Of a stretch of 12,710 nt of DNA, positions 6,989 through 12,710 are shown piece by piece; position 1 is the stretch's first letter, and every line of letters starts with the position of its first letter. The position numbers and the translations under genes were made by a program. The notes under the pieces are model-generated. The model worked only from the letters and a program-made list of their open reading frames with translations. It did not search any database and had not been told where the DNA came from. Location: positions 1-12,710 of the forward strand of contig CAZPKH010000046.1 in assembly GCA_964587165.1 (NCBI GenBank), given 5' to 3'. The DNA is from CAZPKH01 sp964587165. GTDB taxonomy: Bacteria > Bacteroidota > Bacteroidia > Bacteroidales > Muribaculaceae.

Positions 6989-7834
6989 AGCCCTAAGAAG
7001 CGACGCAGCCGGGATGCGCTTGTACCCCTTGGGCACACGCCAACGCACGTTGACGCCCTGATCCACGCGGGCTTTGCCGACGTTCAGCTCGACAGAAGCG
7101 TCGAGAGTCGTCTTGCCCAAGGTGGCTGCAATCGACAGTTGGGGCGATACGGGGCCGAAAGCGGTGGCCTTCGGAGCGGCGTAGCGGCACTCGACAGGGG
7201 CGCCGGCCGAGCCGGTGTCGACCACCAGAGCTTCAAGAGAGTTGGCCGCGCTAATGCGGAAGAAGTAGGCATCGGTGCGCACACCGGCTGCCGCGAGGGG
7301 TGTCACGGTATATCCGCTGCCGCGGTCTTCGAGACGCACATCTTTCAGCCCGATACCGGGGGGACCGAGAGCAAAGAGCCGACCGAGCAGAAGATTCTGA
7401 AGATCGCCCACGCCGGCCGGGAAGCCGCGCAGCAGCGATGGTGTCGACTCGGCGATATACACCTTGTCGAGCCGATAGGAGGCATATATTGAGTCGGGAG
7501 TCACCATGGCGGTGAGCACCTCCATACCTAAAAAGCGGAATGAGAAGTGAGCCACGCTGTCGCGCACCATCGACAGAGTGCCGCTGATCGACACGGCAGC
7601 CGGCTTGCGCAGCTTCATTTCGACAGGTATGCGCAGATCGTGCCATGCGCCGTACGAGGCCACAAGAGCCTCAAAGCGGGCATCCGCTTTCCCTTTGGTG
7701 AGCGTGCCGGCAGCTGCAGCCGATGAGGTCTGTCCGCCGGAAGCTGCGTCTCTACCCGAGCGGCACCCGGTGGCTGCCACGACGATAAGCGCCGAGGCGC
7801 AGAGTGTCAAAAAAGTCCTGAAAATACTTGTCAT
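6974..7834 (-). CDS. DUF4292 family lipoprotein (LolB-like fold suspected)
   Basis: 286 residues. The N-terminus is a lipoprotein signal peptide: basic start, hydrophobic core (about residues 8-20) and lipobox AATG-C with the acylated Cys at 24, followed by a Gly/Ser/Ala-rich linker. The mature part carries amphipathic strand patterns such as VSISGTLSMVRDSVAHFSF, FLGMEVLTAMVTPDSIYASY and RLDKVYIAE, characteristic of DUF4292 proteins of Bacteroidota. That pattern resembles LolA/LolB lipoprotein carriers (large half-open beta sheet), so a periplasm-facing role in outer-membrane assembly is plausible but is inference. Its ATG overlaps the TPR stop as ATGA, and the flippase follows after 24 nt. 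No catalytic motif is seen. Confidence 0.85.
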   Translation of the reverse strand: MTSIFRTFLTLCASALIVVAATGCRSGRDAASGGQTSSAAAAGTLTKGKADARFEALVASYGAWHDLRIPVEMKLRKPAAVSISGTLSMVRDSVAHFSFRFLGMEVLTAMVTPDSIYASYRLDKVYIAESTPSLLRGFPAGVGDLQNLLLGRLFALGPPGIGLKDVRLEDRGSGYTVTPLAAAGVRTDAYFFRISAANSLEALVVDTGSAGAPVECRYAAPKATAFGPVSPQLSIAATLGKTTLDASVELNVGKARVDQGVNVRWRVPKGYKRIPAASLLRAIPSL

Positions 7835-9630
7835 TCTGCAAAATATGCTTTGTTGGCCACTTTACGCTTTATCAGAGCATTGTCGGGCTCTACCTCAAGG
7901 GCTTTCTTCCAGAACTCGACAGCCTCGTCGGCGTCGCCGGTCATGAAATATATATCGCCTGCATGGTCGTAAGCCTCGACGGCATTATTATCGTTGGCGA
8001 GAAGATCGTCGAGGGCGGAGTCGATGATCTCGCGTGCGCGCTGAAAATCTTTTTTCTTGAACATCACCCAGGCGTATGTGTCGACAGTATTCAGATTGTC
8101 GGGGTCGAGCAGCATCGAGCGCTCGGCCATCTTCTGGGCGCGGTCAAGATCTCTCCCGGCGACAGCCAGATAGTATGCATAATTGTTGAGAGCCAACGCA
8201 TTGTCGGGAAAGAGCGTGATAGCTTCCTCATAATACACCTCGGGGGTAACGGTAGTATCGGCGACGACATCGAATTGCTGCAACAGGTCGCCCTTGGTGG
8301 CCACAAGAGTGGAGCGTCGCAAATAGTCGTTCTGCGGAATAAGAGCCAATGCACTGTCGATCAGCGCAAACGACGTAGCCGGCTGCTCGTAGCGGGGGAT
8401 ATGGGAAGTAAGCACGGCCTTGTTGATATACAGGTCAACATCGTCGGGGAAATACTTCAGGGCGCGATCTACAGCCTTGATACCCTCCTCGTAGCGACCG
8501 TCGACGCTCAGCAGCTGCACGAGCATGATCCACTCCGATTGCTGCGAGGGGTCGATGTCGAGCGAGTGCCGCTGCTGCTGGGCAGCCTGACTGTAGCGGC
8601 GCAGATGCGCAAGATAGGATGCATATATATTGTGCACCGCCGCCTCATGGGGGTGTTGCTCTTCGAGAGTATTGAGCAGAGCGAGCACGCGGGGGGTAGC
8701 CGTAGTGTCGGCAATATTTTCAGATATATACTGCCGCAGAAGCTGTGTCTTGACCTCGGGATCGAGCGACGGGCGCAGCATAGCCTCGTAGGTCTCATGC
8801 TCGTAGGCCACGGTGTCGCCCATATCTAGATACTGCTGGGCGAGCGAATAGAATGCGGGGCCGCTTGTCGAATCCACACGGCATGCTTGCGAGAAAGTAT
8901 TCAGGGCCAGCGAGTCGCGACCGAGCGAAGCGTAGATCATGCCGGCCATGACAAGCGGGTCGGCAGAGCCGTTGGAGGTGCCTTTGCTGATCATGTCGTT
9001 CACATCGGAGAGTATCGCCGCGGTGTCGCCTAAAGCATAGAGTATACGCACTTTATTGATCAGCAGGTCGGGGATATCGCCCTCAGCAGCGAGCACCGTA
9101 TCAATCAGCTCGACGGCGCGGCGGCTGTGAGCAGCCTGTCCCGTACCGGCCAGAAGCATGGCGAGGCGCAGCGTAAGCGACGAGTTTGTGGGGTGGTAGA
9201 GGTGGCTTCGCTCGCTCACCTCGATGGCGCGCTCTGTGTCGTCGGTATACTCCAGAAGCGACGCCAGAGCCGTGGAGGCGTAGCTGTCGTCGGGGTTCTG
9301 CTCCAGATAGCTGTCGATCATGGCAGTGACGCGCGGCACGATAAACGAGTCGCGGTCGGACATAGGGAGGAGGAATCGCGCCAGCTCGTAGGCCACGGTA
9401 CGATCTGACGGATTGAGGCGGTGAGCCTCGCGCATCAGGTCGTAGGCCGCGTCGCTCTCACCCTCGGCGTCGCGCGTCTGAGCCTCAAGATAGATATAGT
9501 CGGCTTTGCGCTGCACAGCGTCGCGGTCCCAGTGGCTCCGTGCCGAGGCAAAGAGCCCGGCCACCACAGCTATGATGATGCCTGCAGGGAGAGCAAAGAG
9601 CGACCGTGAGTTGCTTCGTCGTCCGGACAT
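7831..9630 (-). CDS. Tetratricopeptide-repeat protein with N-terminal signal/anchor
   Basis: 599 residues from the ATG at 9630. A basic N-terminus (RRSNSR) precedes a hydrophobic segment (about residues 11-28, FALPAGIIIAVVAGLF) ending in ASA, so it is either a signal peptide cleaved near residue 30 or a membrane anchor; the bulk should be periplasmic. The rest is helical repeats with the TPR spacing of small and large residues, clearest near the C-terminus: ALALNNYAYYLAVAGRDLDR with ERSMLLDPDN, then YAWVMFKKKDFQRAREI, then YDHAGDIYFMTGDADEAVEF with KKALEVEPDN. Such proteins act as scaffolds; no enzymatic motif is visible. The frame is open to 9711, but the extra 27 residues are a shadow of dut, and the ATG at 9630 sits 8 nt after the dut stop. 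The stop overlaps the DUF4292 ATG by 4 nt, implying translational coupling and a shared process. Confidence 0.9.
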   Translation of the reverse strand: MSGRRSNSRSLFALPAGIIIAVVAGLFASARSHWDRDAVQRKADYIYLEAQTRDAEGESDAAYDLMREAHRLNPSDRTVAYELARFLLPMSDRDSFIVPRVTAMIDSYLEQNPDDSYASTALASLLEYTDDTERAIEVSERSHLYHPTNSSLTLRLAMLLAGTGQAAHSRRAVELIDTVLAAEGDIPDLLINKVRILYALGDTAAILSDVNDMISKGTSNGSADPLVMAGMIYASLGRDSLALNTFSQACRVDSTSGPAFYSLAQQYLDMGDTVAYEHETYEAMLRPSLDPEVKTQLLRQYISENIADTTATPRVLALLNTLEEQHPHEAAVHNIYASYLAHLRRYSQAAQQQRHSLDIDPSQQSEWIMLVQLLSVDGRYEEGIKAVDRALKYFPDDVDLYINKAVLTSHIPRYEQPATSFALIDSALALIPQNDYLRRSTLVATKGDLLQQFDVVADTTVTPEVYYEEAITLFPDNALALNNYAYYLAVAGRDLDRAQKMAERSMLLDPDNLNTVDTYAWVMFKKKDFQRAREIIDSALDDLLANDNNAVEAYDHAGDIYFMTGDADEAVEFWKKALEVEPDNALIKRKVANKAYFAE

Positions 9631-9638
9631 ATTACGGA

Positions 9639-10082
9639 TCAATAGAGGCCCGAGTGGCCGAAAGCACCCTCGCCGCGCTCGGTCTCGTCGATGCGGTCCA
9701 CGGGCTCCCATTTGACATGCGTGTAGCGGGTGATCACCATCTGGCAGATGCGCTCGCCGTCGTTGACGGTGAACGGCTCGTTGCTGAGGTTGATCAGTAT
9801 CACCCCTATCTCACCGCGATAGTCGGCATCGACCGTACCGGGAGTATTGACTATCGACAGCCCGTGGCGCAGGGCGAGCCCGCTGCGCGGACGAATCTGG
9901 CACTCAAAGCCTTGCGGCAGCTGCAGGCGCAGCCCTGTCGGTATGAGCGCCCGCTCGAGGGGCTTGAGTGTGACGGGCTCTTTAAGGCATGCGCGCACAT
10001 CCATACCGGCCGAGGAGTGTGTCTCGTAGGCGGGCAACTCGTGGCCGGAGCGGTTTATGATCTTTACTTCGATATGATCCAT
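9639..10082 (-). CDS. dut: dUTP diphosphatase (trimeric dUTPase)
   Basis: Hydrolyses dUTP to dUMP and pyrophosphate, limiting uracil in DNA and feeding dTMP synthesis. 147 residues, the normal length. All five motifs are present in order: AGMD (25-28), PRSGLALR (65-72), NTPGTVDADYRGE (79-91, with the catalytic Asp), GERICQMV (109-116) and RGEGAFGHSG (136-145). The last motif has Ala where GGFG is usual, while the uracil-stacking Phe is kept. The frame is open to 10154, but MDHIEVKIINRSG is the family-like N-terminus, so the ATG at 10082 is chosen. It leads a tight run with the TPR gene (8-nt gap) and DUF4292, although it shares no obvious function with them. Confidence 0.96.
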   Translation of the reverse strand: MDHIEVKIINRSGHELPAYETHSSAGMDVRACLKEPVTLKPLERALIPTGLRLQLPQGFECQIRPRSGLALRHGLSIVNTPGTVDADYRGEIGVILINLSNEPFTVNDGERICQMVITRYTHVKWEPVDRIDETERGEGAFGHSGLY

Positions 10083-10150
10083 GATGCTGTGTATATTATT
10101 CGTTCTATATATTATTAATGTGTAGAGGTCGATCGAGCCATTGGCGCGTA
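10083..10150 (-). promoter_or_regulatory. AT-rich gap between mrcA and dut, likely dut operon promoter
   Basis: 68 nt between the mrcA stop and the dut ATG. The half nearest dut is markedly AT-rich (about 10091-10120), unlike the surrounding genes, which is what a promoter region looks like here. I see no good TTTG / TAnnTTTG pair, so the promoter is inferred from composition only. Readthrough from mrcA remains possible. Confidence 0.3.
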
Positions 10151-10175
10151 TCAATCAAACGAACCCTCGATCGAC
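10128..10175. repeat. 10-bp inverted repeat around the mrcA stop
   Basis: GTCGATCGAG at 10128-10137 is the exact reverse complement of CTCGATCGAC at 10166-10175, with a 28-nt spacer that contains the mrcA TGA (10151-10153). Each arm also holds the palindrome TCGATCGA. In mrcA mRNA the arms could form a 10-bp stem; no T-run follows, so it is not a standard intrinsic terminator. Role unknown. Confidence 0.6.
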
Positions 10176-12601
10176 ACTTCCGGCTCATCGGCCGAAGCTG
10201 ATGCACTCTCGCCTGAAGAAGCGCCTTCGGAATACCCGCCGCCGGAATATGTCCCGGCACCGAAATACTCCTTGTGGCAGAGATCTATGTCTTGGGGGAA
10301 TTCAAACTTTGTGTCCTGCGAATACCCCAGGGCACGGTCGCCGTACACCTTCTTCATGAAGCGGCCGTAGATCGGGAGCGCCATGGCCGAGCCCTGACCG
10401 TAGCCCATCGAGCCGAAATGTATGAAGCGCTCGTCGCCGCCTACCCATGTACCGACCACGAGCTCAGGTGTGAAGCCCATGAACCATCCGTCGGCATTGT
10501 AGTTGGTCGTACCGGTCTTGCCGCCCATCTGTGCGGTGATGTTAAACTGCGAACGGATGCGGCGTGCCGTACCGTCGTCGACCACATTGAGCAGTATCGA
10601 CAGAATCTTATAGTAAGCCATCTCGCTGATGACCTCCTCCTGACGGGGGGCAAACTCGGCTATGATATTGCCGTTGCCGTCGGCTATCGACGTCACCAGG
10701 ATAGGGCTCGAACGCATACCTTTGTTGGCGAAAGCGGTATAGGCCGTCACCATCTCCTTGACCGACACATCGCATGGGCCGAGGCAGAGCGACATCACCG
10801 GCTCGAGATGCGAAGTGATACCGAAATTGTGCATCGTGCGTACAAGCTCCTCGGGCGAGAGCTCGCTGATCAGACGCGCCGAGATCCAGTTGTTGGAGTG
10901 AGTGAGCGCCCACCGAAGGTCGACCATCGAGCCCACACGAGCGCGCCCCGAGTTGCGCGGACGCCACACGTGGCCATACTCGTCGGCTATCGCCGGCTGT
11001 GCGTTGAGCAGCTGATCGCACGGTGTCCATCCGTCCTCCATAGCGTAGGTGTAGAGGAACGGCTTGACGGTCGAACCGATCTGTCGGCGTCCGGTCGACA
11101 CCATGTCATACTGGAAGAACTTGAAGTCGGTGCCACCGACGTAAGCCTTGACGTAGCCGGTAGCCGGGTCCATAGCCATCATGCCGGTGCGCAGGAACTT
11201 CTTGGTATAGAGTATCGAGTCGCGCGGAGTCATCATCGTGTCGATAGCTCCGTTGTAGCTGAACACACGCATCTCGGTCGGGGTGTTGAACACGCGGTTG
11301 ATCTCCTCCTGCGTAGCGCCTGCTTTTTTGAGCACGCGGTATCGCTCGGACTGGCGGATAGCGTTGCGTATCAGATGGTTGATGCGTATCTCCGAGATCT
11401 CGGCGCGGTTGGAGCTGTAGGGTGCGAGAGCGTTGCCGCGCATCTCGCGGTCAAACTGAGGCTGGAGCACCCCGCCCATATGTTCGGCCACAGCCTCCTC
11501 GGCATACTGCTGCATGCGCGAGTCGATGGTGGTATTGATCTTCAGACCGTCGGCATAGAGGTCATACTTCGAGCCGTCGGGCTTGGGGTTCTTGTCTATC
11601 CACCCGTAGAGCGGATCGGTCTCCCAGGCCACCGAGTCGGTGACAAAGCGAGCATAGTCCCACGACGGATAGTTGTCGCGCTCAGGCTTATGCGCCTGGA
11701 GCATACGGCGTATCTCCTCGCGCAGATACGGCGCGAGGCCGTCCTTGTGATCCACGCGATGGAAATCGAGCTCCAGCGGCAGCTGTTTGAGCGAGTCGAC
11801 CTCCTGCTGGGTGAGCATCCCCTCTTTCTGCATCTGCTCGAACACCACGTTGCGACGCTCACGCGTGCGCTCGGGATGGCGCACCGGATTATAGTACGAC
11901 GGATTCTTCACCATACCTACCAGCATCGCAGCCTCCTGAATATTCAGATCCTTAGGACTCTTGCCGAAATATACATGCGCCGCCGACTTGATGCCCACAG
12001 CATTGTAGAGGAAGTCGAACTGATTGAGATACATCTTTATGATCTCATCCTTGGAGTAGTAGCGCTCGAGTTTCAGAGCTATCATCCACTCGATAGGTTT
12101 CTGTATGGCACGCGAGAGGAACCCCGACGACTCCGGCGAGTAGAGCTGCTTGGCCAACTGCTGAGTGAGGGTCGAGCCGCCGCCGGCGTTTTTCTGACGC
12201 ATGATCAGAGTCTTGACCACCACGCGCCCTAAAGCACGCGGATCGATACCCGAATGTTCGAGAAAGCGCGAATCCTCAGTAGCGATCAGCGCATTAACCA
12301 CATTATCGGAGATCTCGTCGAAGTCGGCATACACACGGTTGCCCGTACCACGGAAGTATCGTCCCATCTCCTCACCGTCGCTCGAATAGATGATCGAGGC
12401 ATACCGGTCGTGAGGATTCTTCAGCTCCTCGATGTCGGGCATATACCCGATCACACCATTATACACCAGTATAAAGAATAAAGCCAGCGCAGCCACGAAT
12501 ATGCCGAAACCTATCCACAGCTTCCTGACGATATGGCGCTTCCATGCGCCTTTAGAGGGTTTGCCGACACTTCGCGGCTTTTTATTTTGAGAGAAATTCA
12601 T
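10151..12601 (-). CDS. mrcA: Penicillin-binding protein 1A, class A (bifunctional)
   Basis: Periplasmic peptidoglycan synthase anchored in the inner membrane; polymerises lipid II and cross-links stem peptides. 816 residues from the ATG at 12601. An Arg/Lys-rich cytoplasmic tail leads into one transmembrane helix (about 28-47). The GT51 glycosyltransferase follows: TEDSRFLEHSGIDPRALGR with catalytic E109, GGGSTLTQQLAKQLY (140-154), and KPIEWMIALKLERYYSKDEI with second Glu E171. The transpeptidase has all three penicillin-binding motifs: STVK with Ser510 and Lys513, SNN (569-571) and KTG (695-697). The C-terminal 35 residues are Ser/Gly/Glu-rich and probably disordered. A GTG 9 nt upstream (12610) in the same frame is an alternative start; the ATG is preferred. 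An A-rich leader without a Shine-Dalgarno sequence precedes it. dut follows after 68 nt. The symbol is by family; orthology to the E. coli gene is loose. Confidence 0.95.
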   Translation of the reverse strand: MNFSQNKKPRSVGKPSKGAWKRHIVRKLWIGFGIFVAALALFFILVYNGVIGYMPDIEELKNPHDRYASIIYSSDGEEMGRYFRGTGNRVYADFDEISDNVVNALIATEDSRFLEHSGIDPRALGRVVVKTLIMRQKNAGGGSTLTQQLAKQLYSPESSGFLSRAIQKPIEWMIALKLERYYSKDEIIKMYLNQFDFLYNAVGIKSAAHVYFGKSPKDLNIQEAAMLVGMVKNPSYYNPVRHPERTRERRNVVFEQMQKEGMLTQQEVDSLKQLPLELDFHRVDHKDGLAPYLREEIRRMLQAHKPERDNYPSWDYARFVTDSVAWETDPLYGWIDKNPKPDGSKYDLYADGLKINTTIDSRMQQYAEEAVAEHMGGVLQPQFDREMRGNALAPYSSNRAEISEIRINHLIRNAIRQSERYRVLKKAGATQEEINRVFNTPTEMRVFSYNGAIDTMMTPRDSILYTKKFLRTGMMAMDPATGYVKAYVGGTDFKFFQYDMVSTGRRQIGSTVKPFLYTYAMEDGWTPCDQLLNAQPAIADEYGHVWRPRNSGRARVGSMVDLRWALTHSNNWISARLISELSPEELVRTMHNFGITSHLEPVMSLCLGPCDVSVKEMVTAYTAFANKGMRSSPILVTSIADGNGNIIAEFAPRQEEVISEMAYYKILSILLNVVDDGTARRIRSQFNITAQMGGKTGTTNYNADGWFMGFTPELVVGTWVGGDERFIHFGSMGYGQGSAMALPIYGRFMKKVYGDRALGYSQDTKFEFPQDIDLCHKEYFGAGTYSGGGYSEGASSGESASASADEPEVSIEGSFD

Positions 12602-12652
12602 TATTTTCACATTTATTTTTGCTAAGTAAGCATACTCACTGCAAATGCATTC
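12602..12652 (-). promoter_or_regulatory. mrcA leader, AT-rich, promoter not resolved
   Basis: The 51 nt upstream of the mrcA ATG are AT-rich against a GC-rich background and include A-runs near the start codon, as is usual for Bacteroidota leaders. TTTG occurs on the minus strand at 12645-12642 and could be a -33 element, but no good TAnnTTTG box sits 19-21 nt downstream. A promoter is likely by position; its boxes are not identified. Confidence 0.3.
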
Positions 12653-12705
12653 GCGGTGAGCGGTGAGCGGAGAGCGGACGTCGGCCGCAGGCCGGTGCGC
12701 GGTGA
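12653..12705. repeat. GCGGTGA heptamer cluster with a small GC hairpin
   Basis: Tandem heptamers GCGGTGA (12653-12659), GCGGTGA (12660-12666), GCGGAGA (12667-12673) and a partial GCGGA (12674-12678), then a further exact GCGGTGA at 12699-12705. Between them CGGCC-GCA-GGCCG (12682-12694) forms a perfect 5-bp inverted repeat with a 3-nt loop. No protein-coding frame is recognised. The region lies upstream of mrcA and is cut by the window edge. Confidence 0.65.
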
Positions 12706-12710
12706 CGAAG

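Noticed and set aside
7828..8829. A 333-codon plus-strand frame opposite the TPR gene
   Set aside because: Antisense to clear TPR coding sequence. The apparent membrane-like stretches come from reverse-complemented repeats; no family is recognised.
9631..9711. Upstream extension of the TPR protein to 9711
   Set aside because: The added residues are a frame-shifted reading of the dut 3' end; the ATG at 9630 is followed directly by a normal basic plus hydrophobic signal segment.
11250..11520. Insert between the GT51 and transpeptidase catalytic regions of the PBP (about residues 360-470)
   Set aside because: At first it looked like an extra domain, but class A PBPs of Bacteroidota commonly carry such a linker region, and the total length of 816 is normal.
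10274..12232. A 652-codon open frame on the plus strand opposite mrcA
   Set aside because: It lies entirely antisense to a PBP with all catalytic motifs. Its His/Arg/Leu/Val-rich composition is that of a shadow frame created by GC-rich codons on the other strand, and no domain is recognisable.
1..12710. CRISPR arrays, tRNA or rRNA genes, insertion sequences, toxin-antitoxin or defence genes
   Set aside because: No regularly spaced repeats, transposase motifs, tRNA-like cloverleaf or rRNA sequence were seen; nearly all bases are accounted for by recognised housekeeping genes.

Overview
The window is a GC-rich stretch (roughly 60% by eye) of a bacterial chromosome carrying housekeeping genes. 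Gene content and protein features point to Bacteroidota, order Bacteroidales: a folP-cdaA pair, a dut-TPR-DUF4292 lipoprotein run, ValRS with KMSKQ rather than KMSKS, A-rich rather than Shine-Dalgarno leaders, and a TAnnTTTG-like promoter box. High GC together with this gene set suggests Muribaculaceae (formerly S24-7), but that family call is inference from memory and would need a 16S or marker-gene comparison.

Layout. The plus strand holds a 5'-truncated valS (1-2226), followed after 3 nt by a complete dnaB (2230-3825). All other genes lie on the minus strand. Reading right to left in transcription order they are: mrcA, a class A penicillin-binding protein (12601-10151); dut (10082-9639); a membrane-anchored or exported TPR protein (9630-7831); a DUF4292 lipoprotein (7834-6974); a Wzx-like polysaccharide flippase (6949-5528); folP (5477-4626); and cdaA, a diadenylate cyclase (4633-3851). 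dnaB and cdaA converge with a 25-nt gap. Coding density is very high. The longest stretch without a gene is the 109 nt at the right edge, so there is no hidden gene-sized space.

How the genes relate. dut, TPR, DUF4292 and flippase are packed like one operon (8-nt gap, ATGA overlap, 24-nt gap). folP and cdaA overlap by 8 nt and have their own probable promoter, whose -7 box ends 4 nt before the folP ATG. The themes are translation and replication (valS, dnaB), nucleotide pool hygiene (dut), folate (folP), c-di-AMP signalling (cdaA) and cell envelope (PBP1, flippase, LolB-like lipoprotein). c-di-AMP is tied to envelope and osmotic homeostasis in other phyla, so the proximity to envelope genes is suggestive, but the sequence does not show a functional link.

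I found no mobile element, CRISPR array, RNA gene, toxin-antitoxin pair or defence system, and no clear undescribed multi-gene system. The points most worth a second look are the flippase next to the DUF4292/TPR pair, the near-leaderless folP promoter, the preference for ATA isoleucine codons in GC-rich genes, a 10-bp inverted repeat bracketing the mrcA stop, and a short GCGGTGA repeat cluster upstream of mrcA.
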